DNA of 13,252 nucleotides from NCBI GenBank assembly GCA_003539375.1, contig DPPH01000247.1, positions 1-13,252 of the forward strand, given 5' to 3'. The notes beneath the pieces were generated by a model. It saw only the letters and a program-made list of their open reading frames with translations. It had not been told where the DNA came from and made no database searches. A program made the position numbers and the translations under genes. The number at the start of each line of letters is the position of its first letter. The stretch's first letter is position 1. Below, in pieces: positions 1-7,430 of the stretch. This DNA is from Clostridiales bacterium. GTDB lineage: Bacteria > Bacillota > Clostridia > Tissierellales > Dethiosulfatibacteraceae.

Positions 1-818
1 TAACACCTGTTAAAGAAGATGGAAGAGTATTAGATTCTATTCTAGCGGCAGCATCAATATGCGGAGTAGATAAGATATATAAATTTGGTGGACCTCATGG
101 TATAAGTGCACTAGCTTATGGAACCGAATCAGTACCAAAGGTTTATAAAATTACCGGACCAGGAAATATATATGTTAGTGCAGCTAAAAAAATCGTATCA
201 GACATCGTAGGTATAGATATGATAGCAGGACCTAGCGAAATTTTAATAGTTGCTGACAAAAATGCAAATCCTAAATACATAGCTGCTGATTTAATTTCAC
301 AAGCTGAACATGATGAAATGGCTGCTTCTATTCTAGTAACGGATTCCTATAAGCTTGCTGAAAAAGTAAGTGAAAATTTAGAAAATTTAATTAGCAAAAT
401 GGAAAGAAAAGAAATAATAAGCAAATCTATAAATAATTACGGTGGAATTATTTTAACAGATTCTTTAAATGAATCTTTAGAGATTGCAAATGAAATAGCA
501 CCGGAACACCTTGAATTATTAACAACAAACCCTTTCGAAGATTACAAAAAAATTGAAAACGCTGGAGCTGTTTTTTTAGGAGAATATTCACCAGAACCTG
601 TTGGAGATTATTATGCTGGACCTAATCATACCCTTCCTACAAGCGGAACATCAAAATATTCATCAGCTTTGAGTGTCGACGATTTTATAAAGAAAACATC
701 CTTAATATACTATAGTAAAGAATCCCTTGAAAAATCAAAAGATGACATAATAAGATTTGCGGAAAATGAAGGCCTTTACGGTCATGCAGAATCCATAAAA
801 ATAAGATTTGAGGAGTAA
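1..818 (+). CDS. hisD: Histidinol dehydrogenase, 5'-truncated by window edge
   Basis: HisD is the zinc enzyme that oxidises L-histidinol to L-histidine in two NAD-dependent steps, the last reactions of histidine synthesis. The frame is open from base 3 to a TAA at 816-818, giving 271 visible residues. The family is about 430 residues long, so roughly the first 160 lie upstream of the window. Visible family signatures, numbered from the first visible codon, are GGPHGISALAYGT (29-41), the GPGNIYV loop (52-58), GIDMIAGPSEI (70-80), SQAEHD carrying zinc-ligand Gln and His, PEHLEL with the catalytic Glu-His pair, VGDYYAGPNHTLPTSG with the zinc Asp, and GLYGHAES with the last zinc His. All expected catalytic and metal residues in the visible part are present. 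The Met codon at 219 is internal to the conserved GIDMIAGPSEI motif and is not the true start. hisC follows after 3 nt, so the two are cotranscribed. Confidence 0.97.
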   Translation, partial: TPVKEDGRVLDSILAAASICGVDKIYKFGGPHGISALAYGTESVPKVYKITGPGNIYVSAAKKIVSDIVGIDMIAGPSEILIVADKNANPKYIAADLISQAEHDEMAASILVTDSYKLAEKVSENLENLISKMERKEIISKSINNYGGIILTDSLNESLEIANEIAPEHLELLTTNPFEDYKKIENAGAVFLGEYSPEPVGDYYAGPNHTLPTSGTSKYSSALSVDDFIKKTSLIYYSKESLEKSKDDIIRFAENEGLYGHAESIKIRFEE

Positions 819-821
819 AGA

Positions 822-1868
822 ATGATTGATATTAAAAAGAATTTAAGAACCTTAATACCATATAAAGTAAATACAAAACCCTACGATGTTAAACTAGATG
901 CAAATGAAGGAAGCAATTACCTGCTTAATGCGAAATTAAATTTAGATAATTTTGTACCACAACTTTATCCTGACAGCGATGCTGTTTTACTAAGAGAAAA
1001 TATGGCAAGGTACTACGGTTGTAAAAAATCAAATATAATGGTTGGAAATGGATCTAGTGAACTTATTTTAAATGTTATAAATTCCTTTTGTGATAAAGAA
1101 GATAAAGTGATAACCTTTGAACCTTCATTTAGCATGTATCCTATATACTGTAAGTTAGCAGATGTAAAATATAGTTCAATTAAATCTCAAGATAATTACA
1201 GTTTTAAAATAGAAAATATATTGAATAAGTATGATGAAGAAAAGCCTAAGATACTAATTATTTGCAACCCAAATAATCCTACAGGTTCTTATATAGAAAA
1301 GAAAGATATAATAAAAATACTAGATTATATAAATGATACTGTTGTAATTTTAGACGAAGCTTATATAGAATTTGGTGGAGAATCCTCAGTAGACTTAATT
1401 AATAACTATGAAAATCTTATTGTAATGAGAACTTTATCCAAAGCTTTTGGTTTGGCCGGATTAAGGGTAGGCGGGTTAATTTCAAACGAAAGAATGGTAG
1501 ATAATTTGTGGAAAGTTAAACTTCCTTACAATATCAATTCTGCATCTCAATATATTGCAAATCAAGCTTTTGAAAATTTAAACATCATAGAAGATCATAT
1601 AGACCATGTTAAAATGGAAAGAAACAGAATGAAACAAATGCTTGAAAAAGAAGAAATGAAACCATATAATTCCATGACAAACTTTATAATGTTTGAGACT
1701 AGTATAGAGAATCTCGATAAAAAACTAGAAAAAAAGGGTGTTCTTATTAGAAACTTCAGTAAAGACATAGAAAATCACTATAGGGTTTCTATTGGTAAAA
1801 AGGAAGATAATGATTTATTAATAAATAGAATAAAGGAGGTAAAATATGAGGAAGGCAAAAGAAGTTAG
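822..1868 (+). CDS. hisC: Histidinol-phosphate aminotransferase
   Basis: This PLP enzyme (fold type I, class II aminotransferase) converts imidazole acetol phosphate and glutamate to L-histidinol phosphate and 2-oxoglutarate. The 348-residue product has normal family length. Visible features are the substrate-side motif KLDANEG (24-30), GNGSSELI for cofactor phosphate binding (76-82), CNPNNPTG (148-155), ILDEAYIEF (176-184) with the Asp that contacts the pyridine nitrogen, TLSKAFGLAGLRVG (204-217) with the Schiff-base Lys207 and Arg215, and YRVSIG (320-325) with the carboxylate-binding Arg321. The ATG at 822 is supported by GAGGAG at 810-815, which overlaps the end of hisD, so translation of the two genes is probably coupled. 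The 3' end overlaps hisB by 23 nt. HisC-like sequences can be hard to tell from other class II aminotransferases, but the operon context makes the assignment secure. Confidence 0.96.
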   Translation: MIDIKKNLRTLIPYKVNTKPYDVKLDANEGSNYLLNAKLNLDNFVPQLYPDSDAVLLRENMARYYGCKKSNIMVGNGSSELILNVINSFCDKEDKVITFEPSFSMYPIYCKLADVKYSSIKSQDNYSFKIENILNKYDEEKPKILIICNPNNPTGSYIEKKDIIKILDYINDTVVILDEAYIEFGGESSVDLINNYENLIVMRTLSKAFGLAGLRVGGLISNERMVDNLWKVKLPYNINSASQYIANQAFENLNIIEDHIDHVKMERNRMKQMLEKEEMKPYNSMTNFIMFETSIENLDKKLEKKGVLIRNFSKDIENHYRVSIGKKEDNDLLINRIKEVKYEEGKRS

Positions 1869-2424
1869 AAAAACTAAGGAAACGGAAATTATTATAGAAC
1901 TTAATTTAGATGGGGAAGGTAAAAGCAGTATAAAAACTGGGATAGGATTCATGGATCACATGCTTGAACTATTAGCCTTTCACAGTGAGATTGATTTAAC
2001 TGTTGATACTAAAGGAGATTTGGAGGTGGATACCCACCATACAGTAGAAGATATAGGATTAACCTTTGGAAAGGCTTTTTTAAGAGCCCTGGGAGATAAA
2101 AAAGGAATTAATAGGTATTCTTATATTTATCTACCTATGGATGAAGCTTTAACTAGAATCGTATTGGATATAAGCGGTAGACCATATACTAAATACGATG
2201 TAAATCTAAAATTCAACAAAATTGGAGACATGGAAAGTCAAAGCTTTAAAGAGTTTTTCACATCCTTTGCAAACGAAAGCAAAACTACTCTTCATATTGA
2301 AAACTTATATGGGGAAAATGATCACCATATAATAGAATCAGTATTCAAAGGCTTTGGAAGAGCTTTAAAAGAAGGAATAAAAATAACTTCAAACAAAACT
2401 CAATCAACAAAAGGAGTACTCTGA
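1846..2424 (+). CDS. hisB: Imidazoleglycerol-phosphate dehydratase
   Basis: HisB dehydrates imidazole glycerol phosphate to imidazole acetol phosphate in a di-manganese active site of a large oligomer. The 192-residue product is the monofunctional form; the fused N-terminal histidinol-phosphatase domain of enterobacteria is absent, so the phosphatase must come from another locus. Metal-binding and catalytic motifs are GFMDHML (34-40), DTHHTVED (62-69), MDEAL (98-102), the second repeat motif ENDHHIIE (157-164) and the conserved C-terminal STKGVL tail. The start at 1846 lies inside hisC. It is fixed by an excellent AAAGGAGGT ribosome binding site at 1832-1840, itself inside the hisC coding region, giving a 23-nt gene overlap. 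The TGA stop at 2422-2424 overlaps the hisH ATG by one base. Confidence 0.97.
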   Translation: MRKAKEVRKTKETEIIIELNLDGEGKSSIKTGIGFMDHMLELLAFHSEIDLTVDTKGDLEVDTHHTVEDIGLTFGKAFLRALGDKKGINRYSYIYLPMDEALTRIVLDISGRPYTKYDVNLKFNKIGDMESQSFKEFFTSFANESKTTLHIENLYGENDHHIIESVFKGFGRALKEGIKITSNKTQSTKGVL

Positions 2425-3026
2425 TGAATATTATTATCGATTATGGATTGGGGAATTTAAATTCTGTACAAAAAGGATTTGAAAGAGTTGGACTAGAAAC
2501 AAAAATATCAAGTGACATTGAAGAAATAAGAAAATCAAACTCTATTATACTCCCGGGAGTAGGTGCCTTTAGAGATGCAGTAAAACTACTTGAAGAAAAA
2601 AATCTTAAGAACCTTATAATTGAAGAGGTAAACAAAGGCAAAAATATTTTAGGAATATGTTTGGGAATGCAGCTTCTCTACGATAAAAGCTTCGAAAATG
2701 GAGAGTTTGATGGCCTAGGATTAATTAAAGGAAATATTAAGAAATTTGATATAAGTTTAAAAGTTCCTCATATGGGTTGGAATAATCTGAAATTTCAACA
2801 AAATAACCCTATACTAAAATATATTAAAGAAGGGGATTATGTATACTATGTTCATTCATACTATGCTGAAGGCGAAGAAGAAGATTTAATAGCTTATTCA
2901 GAATACGAAGTAAAAGTTCCGGGAATAGTTAACAGAGAAAATATCTACGGCATACAATTTCATCCGGAAAAAAGTGGAACAGTAGGGCACAATATATTAA
3001 AAGCCTATAAGGAGATAATCTCATGA
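2424..3026 (+). CDS. hisH: Imidazole glycerol phosphate synthase, glutaminase subunit
   Basis: HisH is the class I glutamine amidotransferase subunit that hydrolyses glutamine and passes ammonia through the HisF barrel for imidazole ring formation. The 200-residue product has normal family length. It shows the N-terminal DYGLGNLNSV (6-15), the oxyanion-strand motif LPGVGAF (43-49), GICLGMQLL (77-85) with nucleophile Cys79, and FHPEKSG (179-185) with His180 and Glu182 completing the catalytic triad. PHMGWN (115-120) and YYVHSYY (141-147) are also typical of HisH. The ATG overlaps the hisB stop by one base (TGATG) and follows AAGGAG at 2411-2416, so the genes are translationally coupled. The stop overlaps the hisA start in ATGA. 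Confidence 0.97.
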   Translation: MNIIIDYGLGNLNSVQKGFERVGLETKISSDIEEIRKSNSIILPGVGAFRDAVKLLEEKNLKNLIIEEVNKGKNILGICLGMQLLYDKSFENGEFDGLGLIKGNIKKFDISLKVPHMGWNNLKFQQNNPILKYIKEGDYVYYVHSYYAEGEEEDLIAYSEYEVKVPGIVNRENIYGIQFHPEKSGTVGHNILKAYKEIIS

Positions 3027-3742
3027 AAATTTTTCCAGCAGTTGATATAAAAAACAATAAAGCAGTCAGACTTAAACAGGGTAAATTCAACAAAGCTACA
3101 GTTTATTCAGATAAACCTTACCTTATGGCAAAAAAATGGGTTGATAAAGGAGCTGATTTTCTACATATTGTAGATTTGGATGGAGCAGAGACGGAGACAT
3201 TAATAAACGAAGAATCTATCTTAGAGATAATAAAAAAAACTGACGTTAAAATACAAATAGGCGGCGGTATTAGAAATGAAAATAGAATTAAATCATATTT
3301 AGAATTAGGAGTAGAAAGAGTTATAATAGGTACTATGGCAGTAAAAAATCCTGAACTTCTAAAAAGAATAGGCACAAAATATGGAAAAAATATGGCAGTT
3401 TCTGTAGATGCTGTTAATGGATATGCTGCAGTGAATGGATGGAAAGAAGTAACTAAAATACATGTTTTAGATATTTGTAAAACCATGGAAGAAATAGGAA
3501 TAGATACCTTAATATATACTGATATCTTAAAGGATGGTATGCTTCAAGGACCTAATTTTGAGTATTATAAAATGTTAAAAGAAAAAACTAATCTCAATAT
3601 AATTGCATCAGGAGGTATATCTAGCATAGAAGATTTAAAACAATTGAAAGATCTAGGTATTTACGGAGCTATTGTAGGTAAGGCATTATATAATGGTGAT
3701 ATAGATTTAGAGGAGGCAATAAAATGCTTGCAAAAAGAATAA
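3023..3742 (+). CDS. hisA: ProFAR isomerase (phosphoribosylformimino-AICAR-P isomerase)
   Basis: HisA is a (beta/alpha)8-barrel Amadori isomerase that converts ProFAR to PRFAR, the substrate of HisF/HisH. The 239-residue product has normal length. It carries FPAVDIKNNKAVRLKQG (4-20) with the general acid/base Asp8, IGGGIR (79-84), SVDAVNG (127-133) with the second catalytic Asp129, YTDILKDGM (165-173), and the phosphate-binding ASGGIS (195-200). The second half repeats the first, as in all HisA/HisF half-barrel duplications. The ATG at 3023 overlaps the hisH stop by 4 nt and is preceded by AAGGAG at 3009-3014. The last six codons overlap the start of hisF. PriA-type dual HisA/TrpF function is an actinobacterial trait and nothing here suggests it. 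Confidence 0.96.
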   Translation: MKIFPAVDIKNNKAVRLKQGKFNKATVYSDKPYLMAKKWVDKGADFLHIVDLDGAETETLINEESILEIIKKTDVKIQIGGGIRNENRIKSYLELGVERVIIGTMAVKNPELLKRIGTKYGKNMAVSVDAVNGYAAVNGWKEVTKIHVLDICKTMEEIGIDTLIYTDILKDGMLQGPNFEYYKMLKEKTNLNIIASGGISSIEDLKQLKDLGIYGAIVGKALYNGDIDLEEAIKCLQKE

Positions 3743-4482
3743 TACCCTGTCTAGATGTAAGAAAAGGAAGGGTAGTAAAAGGCAAAAAGTTTAAAAATAT
3801 AGTAGATGTTGATCAACCGGAAAATTTAGGAAAATTCTACAGTGATAGCGGTGCTGATGAACTGGTTTTTTATGATATTACTGCATCTAATGAAGGACGA
3901 AAGACCTCATTAGAATTCGTAAAAAAAGTTGCCGACGAAATAAACATTCCCTTTTCTGTAGGAGGGGGAGTTTCAAGTTTAGAAGATTTTAATGATATAT
4001 TAAGAAAAGGTGCAGATAAAGTATCTGTTAACTCTTCAGCTGTGAAAAACCCTCAACTAATAAAAGAAGCTTCAGAAAAATATGGAGCTCAGTGTGTAGT
4101 TCTTTCAATAGATGCTAAGAAGGATAAAGATGGAACCTGGAAAGTTATTATAAATGGTGGAAGAAAAAATACAGGGATGGATGCAGTTCAATGGGCTGTT
4201 AAAGGAGTAGAATTAGGAGCAGGAGAACTTGTAATTAATAGTATAGATGCCGATGGTATGAAAGAAGGTTACGACATAGAACTTCTCTCAGAGATAACTA
4301 AAAGAGTGAGGGTTCCTGTTATAGCTTCTGGAGGAGCAGGTAGTATGAACCACTTCTACGAAGTAGCTAAAGAGGCTGATGTGGATGGAATTTTAGCAGC
4401 TTCTGTTTTTCACTACGGAGAAATAAAAATTATGGAATTAAAAAAATATTTAAAAGACAGAGGAATTGAAGTCAGAATATAA
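3724..4482 (+). CDS. hisF: Imidazole glycerol phosphate synthase, cyclase subunit
   Basis: HisF uses ammonia delivered from HisH to turn PRFAR into imidazole glycerol phosphate and AICAR. The 252-residue barrel has Asp11 (IIPCLDVRKGRVVKG, 6-20) and Asp130 (LSIDAKKD, 127-134), the two catalytic acids, plus SVGGGV (78-83), SIDADGM (173-179) and the phosphate-binding ASGGAG (201-206). Residues matching the ammonia-tunnel gate known from Thermotoga HisF (Arg5, Glu46, Lys99 and a Glu at 168) are all present. The stretch after the first strand reads KKFKNIVDVDQPENLG, unlike the VNFVNLRDAGDP of many HisF proteins; I take this as a lineage variant. The ATG at 3724 follows AGAGGAGG within hisA, giving a 19-nt overlap. 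Confidence 0.96.
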   Translation: MLAKRIIPCLDVRKGRVVKGKKFKNIVDVDQPENLGKFYSDSGADELVFYDITASNEGRKTSLEFVKKVADEINIPFSVGGGVSSLEDFNDILRKGADKVSVNSSAVKNPQLIKEASEKYGAQCVVLSIDAKKDKDGTWKVIINGGRKNTGMDAVQWAVKGVELGAGELVINSIDADGMKEGYDIELLSEITKRVRVPVIASGGAGSMNHFYEVAKEADVDGILAASVFHYGEIKIMELKKYLKDRGIEVRI

Positions 4483-4492
4483 AGGAGAGGTC

Positions 4493-5116
4493 ATGGAATA
4501 CAAAGAATTAATTAAAAAAATACAATTTGATGAAAAAGGCTTGGTACCTGCTGTAGCTCAAGATATAAACACTAAAAAGGTATTGATGCTGGCTTATATG
4601 AATGAAGAATCTATTAAAAAAACCTTAGAAGAAAAAAAAGTCTGTTACTATAGTAGAAGTCGAGAAAAGCTGTGGACTAAAGGAGAAACCTCAGGGAATT
4701 TTCAAATATTGAAAAACTTTTCCTATGATTGTGATGGAGATACTATTCTTTTAGAGGTCGAACAGAAAGGTCCGGCTTGTCATACTGGAAAATATTCTTG
4801 CTTTCACAATTATGTGGTTAAAGATGAAGATAAAAAAGAAGATATAATAAATAAAATATACGACACAATAATAGATAGGAAAAATAACCCTGTGGAAAAT
4901 TCTTATACAAACTACCTATTAGAAGAGGGCTTAGATAAAATTCTTAAAAAAATTGCAGAAGAATCAGGTGAAGTAATCATTGCTTCGAAAAACGAAGATA
5001 AATCTGAATTAATATATGAAATTAGCGACTTAGTGTACCACACTTTAGTTTTAATGGTTGAAAAAAATGTAAACATTGGAGAAATTAAAGGAGAATTATA
5101 TAAAAGACATAAATGA
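4493..5116 (+). CDS. hisI: Bifunctional phosphoribosyl-AMP cyclohydrolase / phosphoribosyl-ATP pyrophosphatase
   Basis: This fused HisI-HisE protein (often written hisIE) performs the second and third steps of histidine synthesis: PR-ATP to PR-AMP (C-terminal HisE) and PR-AMP ring opening to ProFAR (N-terminal HisI). From the ATG at 4493 the product is 207 residues. HisI spans about 1-108 and shows CYYSRSREKLWTKGETSGN (51-69), the magnesium-binding DCDGD (79-83) and the zinc cysteines in PACHTGKYSCF (Cys96, Cys103). HisE spans about 117-207 with the all-alpha MazG-like metal motif KIAEESGEV (153-161) and YEISDLVYH (175-183). A TTG at 4466 would add nine residues, but AAAGGAGAGG at 4481-4490 is correctly spaced for 4493 and overlaps the hisF stop, so I prefer the ATG. 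It is the last his gene here; no terminator is visible after it. Confidence 0.95.
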   Translation: MEYKELIKKIQFDEKGLVPAVAQDINTKKVLMLAYMNEESIKKTLEEKKVCYYSRSREKLWTKGETSGNFQILKNFSYDCDGDTILLEVEQKGPACHTGKYSCFHNYVVKDEDKKEDIINKIYDTIIDRKNNPVENSYTNYLLEEGLDKILKKIAEESGEVIIASKNEDKSELIYEISDLVYHTLVLMVEKNVNIGEIKGELYKRHK

Positions 5117-5124
5117 TATAATTA

Positions 5125-5153
5125 TTGACAAAACAAATCTATAATATTATACT
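5125..5153 (+). promoter_or_regulatory. Sigma-A-type promoter of the thrS T-box leader
   Basis: A perfect -35 box TTGACA (5125-5130) and a -10 box TATACT (5148-5153, one mismatch to TATAAT) are separated by an optimal 17-nt spacer. Transcription would begin near 5160, just ahead of T-box stem I. The -35 box begins 9 nt after the hisIE stop codon. Assignment is by consensus match and position only. Confidence 0.88.
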
Positions 5154-5159
5154 ATTGAT

Positions 5160-5369
5160 AATATTTAATATAAAAACTGTGAAGAGCCGAGTAAAATAAA
5201 CACTGTAATTAAGAGAGGGAAGGTATTAGCTGGGAACATTCCTATTATAAGATTATTTGAAAACTAGCTTGGAGTTCAGCTTATGCTGCGTTAAATGCGT
5301 TAAATTACTAGAGTACAAACTAGGGTGGAACCACGTTATATACGTCCCTTAATATTAAGGGACTTTTTT
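5160..5369 (+). promoter_or_regulatory. T-box riboswitch, threonyl-tRNA responsive
   Basis: This leader senses uncharged tRNA-Thr and controls thrS by transcription antitermination. Elements visible in order are: a stem I base TGAA/TTCA (5180-5183 with 5275-5278); a kink-turn region; a loop E motif AGTA (5190-5193); a helix AAATAA/TTATTT (5194-5199 with 5253-5258); the distal AGAGAG motif (5212-5217) with GGAA/TTCC (5218-5221 with 5239-5242); and the 3' side of the specifier loop at 5259-5270. That loop contains ACT (5263-5265), a Thr codon followed by A. The T-box sequence AGGGTGGAACCACG is at 5322-5335. The antiterminator pairs AGGG (5322-5325) with CCCT (5346-5349) and ACGT (5333-5336) with ACGT (5342-5345), leaving the 7-nt TGGAACC bulge that reads the tRNA acceptor end. 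The alternative terminator reuses the 5345-5349 arm. The specifier triplet is inferred from position and from thrS downstream. Confidence 0.95.
5344..5369 (+). terminator. T-box-controlled intrinsic terminator
   Basis: A perfect inverted repeat, GTCCCTTAAT (5344-5353) against ATTAAGGGAC (5354-5363), is followed by six T residues (5364-5369). Its 5' arm also forms the 3' side of the T-box antiterminator, so the two structures exclude each other. It lies 25 nt before the thrS start codon. As no terminator follows hisIE, it would also be the first intrinsic terminator met by read-through his transcripts. Confidence 0.93.
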
Positions 5370-5394
5370 AATTGAAAAAAACAAGGAGGAAAAT

Positions 5395-7317
5395 ATGATA
5401 AAAATTACATTACCTGATGGTAGCAGCAGAGAATACGAAGAAGGTATAAAGGTTATAGATGTTGCTAAGGATATAAGTGAAGGCTTAGCAAGGGTTGTAG
5501 TAGGAGCTGTAGTAAACGGTAAACCAAGAGATTTAACCTACGAAATAAAAGAAGATAGTGAAGTTGAGTTAGTAAAGTTTGAAGATGAGGTTGGGGAAGA
5601 TATATTTAGACATACAAGTTCTCATATATTAGCTCAAGCGGTAAAAAGACTTTATCCAGACGCCAAGCTGGCTATAGGACCTCCTATAGAAAACGGATAC
5701 TATTATGACATAGATTCAGACCACAAGTTTACTGAAGATGATTTAGAAAAAATAGAAAAAGAAATGAAAAAAATAGTAAAAGAAGACCTTGAGATAGAAA
5801 GATTTGTATTAGAAAAAGAAGAAGCAATAAAATTGATGGAAGAAAGAGGAGAAGACTATAAGGTTGAATTAATAAAAGATCTTCCCGAAGGAGAAACTAT
5901 ATCTTTTTATAAGCAGGGAGATTTTGTCGACTTATGTGCTGGACCCCACCTTCCTAGTACAAAAAAGGTAAAAGCTTTTAAACTTTTAAGCTTAGCTGGT
6001 GCATACTGGCGTGGAGATGAAAACAATAAAATGCTTCAAAGAATTTACGGTACTTCTTTTGAAAAGAATAAACAGTTGAAAGAATATTTAAGAAGACTGG
6101 AAGAAGCAAAGAAAAGAGACCATAGAAAATTAGGTAAGGAACTGAATTTATTTACTATGCATGAAGAAGGTCCTGGATTTCCTTTTTTCCATCCCAAGGG
6201 AATGATAATCAGAAATATTCTAGAAGATCTTTGGAGAAAAGAACATTACAAAAGAGGTTATGGAGAGGTTAAGACTCCAGTAATATTGAATGAAGATTTA
6301 TGGCATAGGTCAGGACACTGGGATCACTATCAGGATAATATGTATTTCACAAAAATAGATGGTGAAGATTTTGCGATTAAGCCTATGAATTGCCCAGGAG
6401 CTATGCTTATATACAAAAGCAATATGTATTCTTACAGAGACTTTCCCTTCAGATGGGGAGAACTTGGCCTGGTGCATAGACACGAAATGTCAGGAGCTTT
6501 ACATGGACTCATGAGAGTAAGAAACTTCACTCAAGATGATGCTCACCTATTCATGCTGGAAGATCAGGTAAAGGATGAAATAAAAGGAGTAATAGATTTC
6601 ACAGACTACCTGTACAATATCTTTGGATTTAAATATAGGGTAGAATTATCAACGAAACCTGAAGATTCTATGGGGACCCAGGAAGAATGGGACTTAGCTA
6701 CTGAATCTTTAAGAACTGCTCTAGAAGAAAAAAATATAGAATTTAGAATCAATGAAGGAGACGGTGCTTTTTACGGTCCTAAAATTGATTTTCACTTAGA
6801 AGATGCAATAGGAAGAACATGGCAGTGTGGAACTTGCCAACTTGATTTCCAAATGCCTCAAAGATTTGATTTAACTTATATAGGCAAAGATGGAGAAAAG
6901 CATAGACCAGTTATGGTACACAGAACAATATTTGGCAGTATGGAAAGATTCATAGGAATATTAATTGAGCACTATGCTGGAGCTTTCCCAACATGGTTAG
7001 CACCGGTACAGGTTAGAATACTACCAATATCTGATAAATTTAACGAATACGGTGAAAAGGTAAAAAATAAATTTGAGGAAATGGATATAAGAGTAGAACT
7101 TGACACCAGAAGTGAAAAAGTTGGTTATAAGATAAGAGAAGCTCAAGTTGAAAAAATTCCTTATATGATTATAGTAGGAGAAAATGAAGTTAATAATGGT
7201 ACAATAGCTGTACGTGATAGATCAGAAGGTGATTTAGGTGAAAAAAATATCGATGATTTTATCAAAGATGTAAAAAGAAAAATAGATACAAAGGAAAATG
7301 ACTCACCAAATGTTTAA
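5395..7317 (+). CDS. thrS: Threonyl-tRNA synthetase
   Basis: ThrRS charges tRNA-Thr with threonine and edits mischarged serine. The 640-residue product has the full bacterial domain set: an N-terminal TGS domain (about 1-62), the editing domain with HTSSH (73-77) and DLCAGPH (179-185) supplying the His73, His77, Cys181, His185 cluster, the class II catalytic core, and a C-terminal anticodon-binding domain (about 535-630). In the core, PMNCPGAM (330-337), DDAH (381-384) and MVHR (507-510) supply the zinc ligands Cys333, His384 and His509 that recognise threonine. Motif 2 is LVHRHEMSGALHGLMRVR (359-376) and motif 3 is FGSMERFIGILIEHYAGAFP (513-532). Both editing and synthetic sites look intact. 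The ATG follows AAGGAGGA at 5383-5390. Expression is set by the T-box directly upstream, and a terminator follows. Confidence 0.98.
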   Translation: MIKITLPDGSSREYEEGIKVIDVAKDISEGLARVVVGAVVNGKPRDLTYEIKEDSEVELVKFEDEVGEDIFRHTSSHILAQAVKRLYPDAKLAIGPPIENGYYYDIDSDHKFTEDDLEKIEKEMKKIVKEDLEIERFVLEKEEAIKLMEERGEDYKVELIKDLPEGETISFYKQGDFVDLCAGPHLPSTKKVKAFKLLSLAGAYWRGDENNKMLQRIYGTSFEKNKQLKEYLRRLEEAKKRDHRKLGKELNLFTMHEEGPGFPFFHPKGMIIRNILEDLWRKEHYKRGYGEVKTPVILNEDLWHRSGHWDHYQDNMYFTKIDGEDFAIKPMNCPGAMLIYKSNMYSYRDFPFRWGELGLVHRHEMSGALHGLMRVRNFTQDDAHLFMLEDQVKDEIKGVIDFTDYLYNIFGFKYRVELSTKPEDSMGTQEEWDLATESLRTALEEKNIEFRINEGDGAFYGPKIDFHLEDAIGRTWQCGTCQLDFQMPQRFDLTYIGKDGEKHRPVMVHRTIFGSMERFIGILIEHYAGAFPTWLAPVQVRILPISDKFNEYGEKVKNKFEEMDIRVELDTRSEKVGYKIREAQVEKIPYMIIVGENEVNNGTIAVRDRSEGDLGEKNIDDFIKDVKRKIDTKENDSPNV

Positions 7318-7322
7318 TATTT

Positions 7323-7352
7323 AGGGTAGAATTAGTAATTCTGCCCTTTTTT
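7323..7352 (+). terminator. Intrinsic terminator of thrS
   Basis: An 11-bp hairpin, AGGGTAGAATT (7323-7333) with AATTCTGCCCT (7337-7347), closes a 3-nt AGT loop. It contains one T-G wobble pair and ends in a T6 run (7347-7352). It begins 5 nt after the thrS stop. Confidence 0.92.
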
Positions 7353-7398
7353 AATCTTATTCTAATAATTGCCTAAGAATAAACTAATGTTGTTATTT

Positions 7399-7404
7399 TA
7401 TAAT
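7399..7404 (+). promoter_or_regulatory. Candidate -10 box for the DUF4342-like gene
   Basis: A TATAAT hexamer sits 26 nt before the start codon, downstream of the thrS terminator where a new promoter is expected. I see no good -35 box at 16-18 nt; TTGCCT at 7369-7374 is 24 nt away, which is too far. The call is weak in this AT-rich sequence. Confidence 0.35.
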
Positions 7405-7430
7405 TTAGTTAAATCAAAGGAGGTAATGAA

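Noticed and set aside
2441..2641. 66-codon open frame on the - strand within hisH
   Set aside because: It is antisense to a clearly coding gene with intact motifs, has no ribosome site and gives a low-complexity Ser/Phe-rich product typical of shadow frames.
3118..3486. 122-codon open frame on the - strand within hisA
   Set aside because: It is antisense to conserved hisA codons; the hydrophobic Ser/Ile/Phe composition is that expected from reading AT-rich coding sequence backwards.
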